6,033 bases of DNA. Source: Alistipes sp. UBA928 (GTDB lineage Bacteria > Bacteroidota > Bacteroidia > Bacteroidales > Rikenellaceae). This document shows, one piece after another, positions 1 to 6,033 of this stretch; positions within the stretch are counted from its first letter, which is position 1; every line of letters begins with the position of its first letter. Under the pieces are notes generated by a model. It had not been told where the DNA came from. It was given only the letters and a program-made list of their open reading frames with translations, and made no database searches. A program made the position numbers and the translations under genes. The stretch lies in the NCBI GenBank assembly GCA_002293665.1, contig DBDQ01000016.1, positions 14,798 to 20,830 on the forward strand. The letters are read 5' to 3'.

Positions 1-1
1 G

Positions 2-727
2 CTCAAGATGGTGATCTGCATACCCAGCGGCTCGACCAACGTTGAGATACGCGCCGTGCGCGACAGTGCCGAGCACGCCGGAGGGCGCGAGGTGTATATG
101 ATCTACGAACCGATGGCGGCGGCTCTCGGGGCCGAGCTCGACGTGCAGGCGCCCGAGGGGCACATGATAATCGACATAGGCGGCGGTACCACCGAGATCG
201 CCTGTATCTCGCTCGGCGGGATCGTCTGCTCGGAGAGTATCAACGTGGCGGGCGACGTCTTCACCGAGGATATTCGCAACTATATGCGCCAGGCCCACGA
301 AATTCGCGTGGGTGAGCGCACTGCCGAGGAGATCAAGATAGCCGTGGGCAGCGCCATCAAAAAACTGCCCCACGGCGAGGAGCCCGACGACTACATGCTC
401 ACCGGGCCCAATATCGTGACGGCACTGCCGCGCACCATTTCGCTAAGTTACAGTGAGATTGCGGGTGCGCTCGACAAATCGCTGCTCAAGATCGACGCCG
501 CCATCATGAAGGTACTGGAGAATATTCCGGCCGAGTTGTACTCCGACGTCTACCGCAAGGGGGTCTACATGGCCGGCGGCGGGGCGTTGATCCGCGGCCT
601 GGCGCAGAGGTTTTCGAACAACTGCAAGATTCCGTTCATCGTCGCCGACGACCCGTTGCGCTCCGTGGCGCGCGGGACGCACAAGGCGCTCGAAAACATA
701 GGCAAATTCTCGTTCCTCACCCGATAA
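2..727 (+). CDS. mreB: Rod shape-determining protein MreB (5'-truncated by window edge)
   Basis: This is the actin-like ATPase that forms membrane-associated filaments and positions the elongation machinery. The reading frame is open from position 2 and enters the window mid-protein. About 241 residues are visible of a family length near 340, so roughly the first 100, including the first phosphate loop, lie outside. The first visible ATG (position 8) is internal, because the Met-Val-Ile-Cys-Ile-Pro-Ser-Gly stretch is the conserved core strand of MreB. Visible actin-fold motifs are the EPMAAALGA connector (about 107-133), the second phosphate motif DIGGGTTE (173-196) and the adenosine motif MAGGGALIRG (about 569-598). 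The gene ends at TAA 725-727, 13 nt before mreC. The alternative of a DnaK/FtsA-type protein is unlikely given the near-continuous MreB match from memory. Confidence 0.96.
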   Translation, partial: LKMVICIPSGSTNVEIRAVRDSAEHAGGREVYMIYEPMAAALGAELDVQAPEGHMIIDIGGGTTEIACISLGGIVCSESINVAGDVFTEDIRNYMRQAHEIRVGERTAEEIKIAVGSAIKKLPHGEEPDDYMLTGPNIVTALPRTISLSYSEIAGALDKSLLKIDAAIMKVLENIPAELYSDVYRKGVYMAGGGALIRGLAQRFSNNCKIPFIVADDPLRSVARGTHKALENIGKFSFLTR

Positions 728-740
728 ACCGTTTGCTGCC

Positions 741-1583
741 GTGTACAGGCTGCTGTTGTTTCTTCGCAGGATATACGTGTTCGCCATCTTTTTGCTCCTC
801 GAAGGATTGGCGCTGCACTACTACGCGAACTCGACGGTGCATTCTCGGGCACGGCTGTTGGGTATGTCGGACAACGTCGTGGGCGGGGTGTACGGCGCCA
901 TCGCAGGGGCCGGACGCTACATGAGCCTGGGGCGAACCAATCGGCTGCTGGAAGACAAGGTGGTGGCGCTCGAGAACGAACTCGCCGTCTACCGCGACTA
1001 CCTGTCGCAGGCGGCGCTCGACTCGATCAGCACGGCGGAGGATTTCCGCCACCAGTATGTGGTGGCGCGGGTAGTGCACAACTCGATAAACAAACGCGAG
1101 AACTTTTTTACGGTCGACCGGGGTTCGAGAGACGGCGTGGAGCGCGGCATGGCCGTGGTGTCGATCGACGGCTATATGACGGGCTACGTGGAGAGGGTGT
1201 CGGCCGGCAACGCCATCTGTGTGTCGGTGCTCAACACCGAGTTTCGGGCGAGCGGCATGTTCGCCGGTACGGGACACTTCGGTTCGGTCTCGTGGCCCGG
1301 GGGCGATCCCCGAGTGGTGAGGCTTTCAGAGGTGCCCAAATACGCCCCCGTGGCGAAGGGCGACACGATCCTAACACGCAGTTCGCTCAACTTTCCAGAG
1401 GGGATATTCATAGGCCGGGTCGAAGATTATACCGTCGACGAGGCGAGGGCCTCCTACGAGATCGACGTGAAGTTGGGGGTCGACGTGGCGGCGCTCAAGG
1501 TTGTGCTGCTCGTGAAGAACCTCGAGGCTTTCGAACGCCTGCGGCTCGAGGAGGAGGTGCTGGGGGTGAGTGATGAAGAGTAG
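741..1583 (+). CDS. mreC: Rod shape-determining protein MreC
   Basis: MreC is a bitopic inner-membrane protein whose periplasmic part contacts PBP2 and helps activate RodA-PBP2. The 280-residue product shows the standard layout. It has a short cytoplasmic start, one membrane helix (about residues 8-27), a heptad-like coiled coil (about 64-92, NRLLEDKVVALENELAVY), then the double beta-barrel domain (about 105-262). Family landmarks are NFFTVDRG (121-128) with DGV (131-133), GHFGSVSW (178-185) and FPEGIFIGRV (218-227). I chose the GTG at 741 because it places the membrane helix right after the N-terminus. The next in-frame ATG (864) would delete that helix. There is no clear Shine-Dalgarno site, which is common in Bacteroidetes. 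Length is normal for the family. The stop codon TAG directly abuts the ATG of mreD. Confidence 0.95.
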   Translation: MYRLLLFLRRIYVFAIFLLLEGLALHYYANSTVHSRARLLGMSDNVVGGVYGAIAGAGRYMSLGRTNRLLEDKVVALENELAVYRDYLSQAALDSISTAEDFRHQYVVARVVHNSINKRENFFTVDRGSRDGVERGMAVVSIDGYMTGYVERVSAGNAICVSVLNTEFRASGMFAGTGHFGSVSWPGGDPRVVRLSEVPKYAPVAKGDTILTRSSLNFPEGIFIGRVEDYTVDEARASYEIDVKLGVDVAALKVVLLVKNLEAFERLRLEEEVLGVSDEE

Positions 1584-2147
1584 ATGGGAGTAATAGCGCC
1601 GACGGCGTGTACGTACAACATAATGAGGGGTTTCCTGACATATCTGGGGGTATTTGTGGTGGCGGTGGTCGTGGCGCAGTTGTTCGTGTTCGATTCGGTG
1701 AAGGTGTCGATCTACTTCAGCCCGCTGGTTTACATCGCTTTTGTGGCGCTGCTGCCTGTGGGTATGCGTCCGGTGGCGGTGTTGCTGTTGGGATTCGCCA
1801 CGGGCATGTTTGTCGATTTTTTCGAGGGAACGGGGGGAGCCCACACGGCGGCCACACTGCTGACGGCCTACTCGCGCCGTTGGATGATGATCGCCACACT
1901 GGGCCGCGACACGGTCGACGAGGATACTGGCATGCCCTCGATCGCACTCCTCGGAGGGAAGAGATTCATGCGCTACGCGGCACTGTTGACCGGCGTACAC
2001 TGTTTGGCATACTTTTCGCTCGAAGCACTCACATGGACGAACTACAATCTGGTGGTGGTGAAGAGCGCCGTGAGCGGAGTGTTCACCCTGCTGGCCGTGT
2101 GGGCCGTGTCGCTGCTGTTCACCGTCAAATCACATAAAAGAGGATGA
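1584..2147 (+). CDS. mreD: Rod shape-determining protein MreD
   Basis: MreD is a small polytopic inner-membrane protein that partners MreC in the elongasome. The 187-residue product is strongly hydrophobic, with about five membrane segments (near residues 16-36, 44-60, 63-82, 130-148 and 158-180). The stretch GFATGMFVDFFEGTGGAHTA (70-89) is the recognisable Bacteroidetes MreD signature. It is followed by a basic patch (SRRW) and a soluble loop. The start is uncertain. ATG 1584 follows the mreC stop with no gap. A second in-frame ATG at 1623 (residue 14, MRGFLTYLG) has an A/T-rich leader (acaacata) and gives a protein that begins, like its relatives, right before the first helix. I list the longer form but consider the 1623 start about equally likely. 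Sequence conservation in MreD is low, so the identification rests on context as well as on the signature. Confidence 0.9.
   Translation: MGVIAPTACTYNIMRGFLTYLGVFVVAVVVAQLFVFDSVKVSIYFSPLVYIAFVALLPVGMRPVAVLLLGFATGMFVDFFEGTGGAHTAATLLTAYSRRWMMIATLGRDTVDEDTGMPSIALLGGKRFMRYAALLTGVHCLAYFSLEALTWTNYNLVVVKSAVSGVFTLLAVWAVSLLFTVKSHKRG
2139..2143 (+). promoter_or_regulatory. Possible Shine-Dalgarno site for mrdA
   Basis: AGAGG lies 8 nt upstream of the ATG at 2152, inside the last codons of mreD. The spacing is good for a ribosome binding site and supports the chosen start. Bacteroidetes often initiate without such a site, so its functional weight is uncertain. Confidence 0.4.
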
Positions 2148-2151
2148 TCGG

Positions 2152-3993
2152 ATGAAAAGAGATTTCATGCGCCAAAGGGTACTTTTGATCTTCGTGGGGC
2201 TGGTCTTCGCGGCGCTTGTGGCCCGGCTGTTCCACATACAGATCGTCGATGGCTCCTACAAACAGGCGGCTTCCAACAACACGCTCCGCTACGAGGTGCT
2301 ATACCCGCCGCGGGGCGAGGTTTTCGACCGCAACGGTGAGTATATAATCCAGAGCAAGGAGGCCTATGACCTGATGGTGGTGCCGAGGGATGTTATCAAG
2401 GGGTTCGACACGGTGCTGTTGTGCCGCATTGTCGACGTGCCGTTGCCACGCATGCGCTCGCAGCTCGAGAGAGCGGCGGCGTACTCGGGCCGTCGGCCGT
2501 CGGTGGTGGTGCCGCAACTGTCGAAAGAGACAAAACTGCTGCTCGACGAACTCCGCCTGCCGGGGTTCTACACAGTCTACCGCACCGTGAGGTCGTATCC
2601 GCGCAAGATAGCTGGCAACCTGTTGGGATTCGTGGGCGAGGTGGACGGGCGCGACCTTGCGCGTGACGACTACTACCGCAGCGGCGACTACATTGGCCGC
2701 ACGGGGATAGAACAGGCGTACGAACACTACCTGAGAGGCGAAAAAGGGGTGAAGATCAACATGGTGGACGTGGGAGGCGTGGTGCAGGGAGCGTGGCAGA
2801 ACGGCCGGCTCGACACCCAGGCCGTGGCGGGTCGAAGTCTCACCGCCTCGATCGACGCCGGGCTGCAAGCCTTCACCGAGGAGTTGTTGGCCGGCAAGGT
2901 AGGGGCCGTGGTGGCCATCGAACCCTCGACGGGCGAGATACTCGTGATGGCGAGTGGTCCCTCCTACGATCCCGACGAGATGGTGGGGCGCGATCGCGGC
3001 ACGAACTACGCCCGTCTGGCCAACGACAACCGCCGTCCGATGTTCAACCGCGCCGTGCAGTCGCATCAACCTCCCGGGTCGACTTTCAAGGTACTCAACG
3101 CACTCATAGGTCTTCAGGAGGGGGTGCTCAAGCCCAACTACAAGTATGAGTGTTACGGCGGCTACAACTCGGGCAGGGTGCATGTGGGGTGCCACGACCA
3201 CTTCTCTCCCGTCGATCTGAACCAGGCTATCATGACGTCGTGTAACACATACTTCTGCCACGTGCTGCGCAACATCATGGACGAACCCGAACATGGTGGC
3301 AGTGCCTCGCGCGGAGGATACGATCACTGGGCCGAACATGTGCGTACCTTCGGACTAGGCCGCAAGCTCGACAGCGATTTCACGGGCGAACAGAGCGGTA
3401 ACATCTACGGCTCCGACTACTATAACAAGACCTACCGCGGTAGTTGGAACTCGCTCACCGTCATTTCGCTTGCCATTGGGCAAGGCGAGATATTGAGCAG
3501 CCCGCTCCAGATGGCAAATTTCGCCTCCACCATCGCCAACCGCGGACACTACTTCATTCCCCATGTCATAAAGTCGATCGAGGGGGCGGAGATGGATCAG
3601 AAATTCTACGAGCCGCACCATACCGACGTTTCGCCCGAACATTTCGAGGCCGTGATAGAGGGGATGTGGATGGCCGCGAATACCGAGGCGGGGACGGTGT
3701 TCGGGCGCGGCTACGTGCCGGGCCTCGATATATGCGGCAAGACCGGAACCGCAGAAAACCCCCACGGCCAGGATCACTCGGTGTTCATGGGATTCGCCCC
3801 GCGCAACGACCCCAGGATTGCCGTATATGTATACATCGAGAACGGAGGTTTCGGCGCGTCGACCGCGGTGCCAATCGGATCGCTCGTGATTGAGAAATAT
3901 CTCACAGGCGCCACCACGCGGCCCGACAGAGTAGACTACGTCAAGGCGAGGAAAATCAACTATCCCAATTACGACAATCGTCCGGCGATATGA
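2152..3993 (+). CDS. mrdA: Penicillin-binding protein 2, elongasome DD-transpeptidase
   Basis: This is a class B PBP that cross-links new peptidoglycan made by RodA during side-wall growth. It is anchored in the inner membrane with its catalytic part in the periplasm. The 613-residue product has one N-terminal membrane anchor (about 10-30). The pedestal region starts with PPRGEVFDRNG (52-62) and includes GRTGIEQAYEHYLRG (182-196). The transpeptidase domain runs from about residue 230 to 590. All three active-site motifs are intact: S310-TFK313 (nucleophile serine), S363-CN365 and K530-TGT533. The SLAIGQGE segment (439-446) and PLQMANFA (451-458) are further family landmarks. Length is normal for the PBP2 family. 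The gene starts 4 nt after mreD and its stop TGA overlaps the RodA start. FtsI/PBP3 is the alternative, but the mre/rodA context and motif details favour PBP2. Residues C334, C347, H348/H350 and C364 may form a metal site. Confidence 0.96.
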   Translation: MKRDFMRQRVLLIFVGLVFAALVARLFHIQIVDGSYKQAASNNTLRYEVLYPPRGEVFDRNGEYIIQSKEAYDLMVVPRDVIKGFDTVLLCRIVDVPLPRMRSQLERAAAYSGRRPSVVVPQLSKETKLLLDELRLPGFYTVYRTVRSYPRKIAGNLLGFVGEVDGRDLARDDYYRSGDYIGRTGIEQAYEHYLRGEKGVKINMVDVGGVVQGAWQNGRLDTQAVAGRSLTASIDAGLQAFTEELLAGKVGAVVAIEPSTGEILVMASGPSYDPDEMVGRDRGTNYARLANDNRRPMFNRAVQSHQPPGSTFKVLNALIGLQEGVLKPNYKYECYGGYNSGRVHVGCHDHFSPVDLNQAIMTSCNTYFCHVLRNIMDEPEHGGSASRGGYDHWAEHVRTFGLGRKLDSDFTGEQSGNIYGSDYYNKTYRGSWNSLTVISLAIGQGEILSSPLQMANFASTIANRGHYFIPHVIKSIEGAEMDQKFYEPHHTDVSPEHFEAVIEGMWMAANTEAGTVFGRGYVPGLDICGKTGTAENPHGQDHSVFMGFAPRNDPRIAVYVYIENGGFGASTAVPIGSLVIEKYLTGATTRPDRVDYVKARKINYPNYDNRPAI

Positions 3994-5435
3994 TGATGGC
4001 GCGCGCGAAACATAGCTCGGTGCTCCACGGGAAGGTCGACTGGTGGACTATCACCATAGCGCTGGTACTTATGGCTTTGGGTTGGGTGAATCTCTACGCC
4101 GCAGTGTACGACGAGACGCGCACCGCTTTCGAGTTCTCTTCGCAGTACGGCATGCAGCTCATCTGGATCGGCATTTCGCTCGCCATGGCGCTCGTGGTGA
4201 TGCTCGTCGACGATAAATACTACCACATTCTGGCCTGGCCGATCTACATCGTCGTGCTCATGCTGATGCTTTCCACGCTCGTGTTTGGCATCACGGTCAA
4301 CGGTGCGAAGGCGTGGCTGGATTTCGGGCCGGTGCGCCTGCAGCCCGCCGAGTTCATGAAGTGGGGGGTGGCGCTGGCGCTGGCCCGTGCTATGAGCGTT
4401 TTCGGATTCTCGGTGAGCCATCCGAGAGACCTGTTCAGGGTGGCGTTGATAGTTGGGCTGCCGGTGGGGGTTATGTTCCTGCAACACGATGTGGGATCGG
4501 CCGTGGTCTTCGCCTCGTTCCTGTTCATGCTCTACCGCGAGGGGCTCAACCGGTGGATATACATAGTATTGGGGGTGGTGATGGTGCTATTCTTCGGGTC
4601 GTTCTGGATCACCGATACGGGCCTCGTCATGCTCATAGTGGGGGGATGCGCCGTGGGTTTCGGGTTTACATACAGGACATGGCGCGCCCCCATTGTTTAT
4701 CTGGCTTCGGTGGCGCTGGTCTCCGTGGCGGTGTGGGCCTGTGTGACTCTGCTTGCCGGCGTCGGGTGGCGATACTACTACTTTCTGCTCGCCACCGTGG
4801 GCGTTTCACTACCCGTGTGCGTTGCTTTGGCTTACGCAAAGAGGATGAGAGGATTTTGGGTCTTCGTGCTGCTTTTGGTGGGGTCGATGGTGTTCGTCTC
4901 GACTACCGAGGTTGTTTTCGAGAGCCTCGACCTGCATCAGCAAAAGAGGATACTCAACACCCTCGGTGTCGAGTCCGACCCCAGTCACTGGGGCTACAAC
5001 GTCAACCAGTCGAAGATTGCCATAGGCTCGGGAGGGGTGCTGGGCAAAGGGTACCTCGAGGGTACCCAAACCAAGTTCAACTTCGTGCCCGAGCAGAGCA
5101 CCGACTTTATATTCTGCACCGTGGGCGAGGAGTGGGGATTCGTCGGATCGGTAGTCGTGCTGATGCTGTTCTGCGCGCTCATAATGCGTCTCGTGGCTAT
5201 GGGAGAGCGGCAGCAGGAGGCTTTCGGACGCATCTACTGCTACTCGGTGGCAGGGGTGTTTCTGCTCCACGTGCTCATCAACGCCGGGATGACGATCGGC
5301 CTTGTGCCCGTCATAGGGATTCCGTTGCCTTTTTTCAGCTACGGCGGCTCGTCGTTCCTTGCTTTCACGCTGCTGCTGGTCGTGGCCGTGCGTCTCGACC
5401 TCGGTTCCGGCGATCTTGCCGCGTCACGGGAGTGA
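3990..5435 (+). CDS. mrdB: RodA, SEDS-family peptidoglycan glycosyltransferase
   Basis: RodA polymerises lipid II into glycan strands at the elongasome, paired with PBP2. The 481-residue product is an integral membrane protein with roughly 13-14 predicted helices. SEDS landmarks appear in order: VNGAKAWLDFG (103-113), QPAEFMKWG (118-126), QHDVGSA (165-171), the large periplasmic loop with NQSKIAIGSGGVLGKG (339-354), PEQSTDFIFCTVGEEWGF (367-384), and the C-terminal GIPLPFFSYGGSS (443-455). D372 in the STDF motif corresponds to the essential aspartate of the family. The protein is about 100 residues longer than the classic 370-residue RodA. The excess lies between QHDVGSA and the DLHQQKR segment (314-320), and looks like extra membrane helices. 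The ATG at 3990 overlaps the mrdA stop by 4 nt. Two further in-frame ATGs follow directly (3993, 3996), so the exact first residue is open by up to two codons. FtsW is the alternative; pairing with PBP2 favours RodA. Confidence 0.95.
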   Translation: MMMARAKHSSVLHGKVDWWTITIALVLMALGWVNLYAAVYDETRTAFEFSSQYGMQLIWIGISLAMALVVMLVDDKYYHILAWPIYIVVLMLMLSTLVFGITVNGAKAWLDFGPVRLQPAEFMKWGVALALARAMSVFGFSVSHPRDLFRVALIVGLPVGVMFLQHDVGSAVVFASFLFMLYREGLNRWIYIVLGVVMVLFFGSFWITDTGLVMLIVGGCAVGFGFTYRTWRAPIVYLASVALVSVAVWACVTLLAGVGWRYYYFLLATVGVSLPVCVALAYAKRMRGFWVFVLLLVGSMVFVSTTEVVFESLDLHQQKRILNTLGVESDPSHWGYNVNQSKIAIGSGGVLGKGYLEGTQTKFNFVPEQSTDFIFCTVGEEWGFVGSVVVLMLFCALIMRLVAMGERQQEAFGRIYCYSVAGVFLLHVLINAGMTIGLVPVIGIPLPFFSYGGSSFLAFTLLLVVAVRLDLGSGDLAASRE

Positions 5436-5471
5436 AGAATCCTATGATAAATTTTTAACTATTTACATGCG

Positions 5472-5598
5472 GCAACCCGACCACAATAACGGTGGACGGG
5501 GCGGTGTCGAACAGAGCAGGCAGTACTAAAACCGACCAAGCCATTACTGCTGCAATCACGGCGCCGCCCGCGATCCACCGTTACTGTGGCCGGGTTGC
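5472..5598. repeat. 127-bp near-complete inverted repeat (long hairpin) of unknown nature
   Basis: The outer arms, 5472-5496 and 5574-5598, are 25 bases each and complementary at 23 positions; the two exceptions are A5480/C5590 and A5486/C5584. Pairing continues inward. Bases 5497-5509 pair with 5559-5572, with one bulged base (G5570) and two G-T wobbles. After a small internal loop (5510-5515 against 5554-5558), 5516-5525 pairs with 5545-5553 with one bulged base. The apex is a 19-base loop (5526-5544). The element begins 36 nt after the mrdB stop, between two convergent genes. No long U tract follows on either strand; the left flank is A/T-rich (about 5443-5467). I see no clear target-site duplication. 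Candidates are a MITE-like element, a structured RNA or a long 3'-end structure. The inverted repeat is certain; its identity is not. Confidence 0.85.
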
Positions 5599-5602
5599 TC
5601 CC

Positions 5603-5730
5603 GAACGGTAGAGGTTGATAAGTTTATCTCGTAATATCAGGGGATAAAGATTGGTTAAGTAATGTATATCTTCGCTTTCATTTCGCGTGAAAAGTGTTTC
5701 GTATACCCTGAAAAGGATGCAATAACGCTC
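5603..5730. other. AT-rich intergenic stretch, no recognised gene
   Basis: This stretch between the long palindrome and the terminator-like hairpin is clearly more AT-rich than the flanking coding DNA. It contains a short palindrome, gataagtttatc (5617-5628), and a partly symmetric tttcgcgtgaaa (5681-5692). I could not find a convincing Bacteroidetes promoter (TTTG about 19-21 nt before TAnnTTTG) on either strand. A small minus-strand frame runs through it, but it begins inside the terminator hairpin and has no recognisable product. It may hold a promoter for a transcript across the palindrome, or simply be spacer DNA. Confidence 0.4.
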
Positions 5731-5731
5731 A

Positions 5732-5764
5732 GCGGGGGCGGCATCACAATGATGCCGCCCCCGC
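5732..5764 (-). terminator. Terminator-like GC-rich hairpin downstream of the OmpA-family gene
   Basis: There is a perfect 15-bp stem (5732-5746 with 5750-5764) closed by a 3-base loop, starting 31 nt past the stop codon of the minus-strand gene. The stem is almost pure G/C in its outer part. On the minus strand the following RNA has only scattered uridines plus a UUUU about 16-20 nt further on, so it is not a textbook intrinsic terminator. On the plus strand no U run follows. Its position fits transcription termination or 3'-end protection for the OmpA-family gene. It might also stop read-through from mrdB. Confidence 0.65.
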
Positions 5765-5795
5765 CAATGCTCAGGCATTCAGAGAAATAGTGCTG

Positions 5796-6033
5796 TTACA
5801 GCGTACCTGCTTCTGCTTTGCGGATCATTTCGGGACTGGCGGTCAGAAATATCTCCACACGGCGGTTCTGTGTGCGGCCTTCGGGGGTAGAGTTGTCGGC
5901 AACAGGCACGTCGAAAGCCAGGCCGTTGATAGTGAAACGGCTCACGGGAAGACCGTGGCTCACCAAAAAATTCTCCACACTTTTGGCACGGTCCAACGAC
6001 AGGCGCTCGTTCACGGCGCGGCTGCCGGTGTTG
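5796..6033 (-). CDS. OmpA-family peptidoglycan-binding protein (C-terminal part, truncated by window edge)
   Basis: The last 78 residues of a protein that reads in from the right edge are visible, ending at TAA (5798-5796). They form the C-terminal half of an OmpA/Pal/MotB-type domain, which binds the peptidoglycan stem peptide from the outer membrane or as a periplasmic lipoprotein. Landmarks are NTGSRAVNERLSLDRAKSV, with the arginine of LSLDRA matching the conserved peptidoglycan-contacting arginine, and VADNSTPEGRTQNRRVEIFL, the classical C-terminal signature. The tail ends in SPEMIRKAEAGTL, reminiscent of YiaD-like OmpA proteins of Bacteroidales. The GTG at 6014 is an internal valine codon and not the start, because conserved domain residues precede it. 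The N-terminal region is unseen, so barrel protein and lipoprotein forms cannot be told apart. It converges on mrdB. Confidence 0.93.
   Translation of the reverse strand, partial: NTGSRAVNERLSLDRAKSVENFLVSHGLPVSRFTINGLAFDVPVADNSTPEGRTQNRRVEIFLTASPEMIRKAEAGTL

Noticed and set aside
2299..3339. 346-codon open frame antisense to PBP2
   Set aside because: It lies fully opposite a clear gene, has a His/Arg/Val-rich composition expected from reversed GC-rich codons and shows no recognisable domain.
4313..5458. 381-codon open frame in the same direction as RodA but in another frame
   Set aside because: It overlaps nearly all of RodA, is Arg/Gly-rich and lacks any motif; it is a by-product of high GC content.
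5472..5598. Integron attC site
   Set aside because: A long imperfect palindrome invites the idea, but the ends do not match the RYYYAAC / GTTRRRY core boxes and no integrase or cassette is visible.
5472..5598. Ordinary rho-independent terminator for the mrdB operon
   Set aside because: The stem region is several times too long and the plus-strand bases after it (tcccgaacgg) contain no U tract, so it is not a classical terminator, though a role at the 3' end is not excluded.
5465..5610. tmRNA, RNase P RNA or SRP RNA
   Set aside because: None of their diagnostic sequences (tRNA-like end with CCA, GAGGAAAGUCC-type core, SRP GGAA/GCAGCC loop) could be found on either strand.
5650..5674. Bacteroidetes-type promoter on the plus strand (TATCTTCG resembling TAnnTTTG)
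   Set aside because: The only nearby TTTG-like element (attg, 5650-5653) is 13 nt away instead of about 19-21, and the promoter would fire antisense into the OmpA-family gene.
5581..5778. 65-codon minus-strand frame in the intergenic region
   Set aside because: Its start and first codons lie in the 3' region and terminator hairpin of the OmpA-family gene and its end runs into the palindrome arm. No recognisable domain or good start signal.

Overview
The window looks like a chromosomal piece of a high-GC member of the Bacteroidetes. Alistipes or another Rikenellaceae is my best guess. This is an inference from the mreB-mreC-mreD-PBP2-RodA gene order, the wording of the RodA and OmpA motifs, mostly weak Shine-Dalgarno signals and GC-rich codon use. 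No rRNA or other taxonomic marker is present to confirm it.

Positions 2-5435 (+ strand) carry the cell-elongation (elongasome, or Rod) operon, tightly packed: the 3' two-thirds of mreB, then mreC, mreD, mrdA (PBP2) and mrdB (RodA). MreB is the cytoplasmic actin-like filament. MreC and MreD are the membrane adaptors that couple it to the periplasm. RodA polymerises lipid II into glycan strands and PBP2 cross-links them. The mreB-mreC gap is 13 nt, mreC and mreD abut as TAGATG, mreD and mrdA are 4 nt apart, and mrdA and mrdB overlap by 4 nt (ATGA). The genes therefore look co-transcribed and probably translationally coupled. The operon promoter and the N-terminal part of MreB lie upstream of the window. 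All expected catalytic motifs of PBP2 and RodA are present, and no frameshift is seen.

Positions 5436-5795 are a convergent intergenic region of 360 bp. It holds a 127-bp, nearly complete inverted repeat (5472-5598, with outer arms of 25 bp matching at 23 positions), then an AT-rich stretch (about 5603-5730), then a perfect 15-bp hairpin (5732-5764) that probably ends the gene on the right. The 127-bp palindrome is the least explained object in the window. It could be a small non-autonomous mobile element, a structured RNA or an unusually long termination or 3'-end structure.

Positions 5796-6033 (- strand) hold the C-terminal end of an OmpA-family outer-membrane, peptidoglycan-binding protein, which continues beyond the right edge. 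Apart from the palindrome, the window is ordinary cell-envelope housekeeping DNA; I did not find a clearly new multi-gene system.
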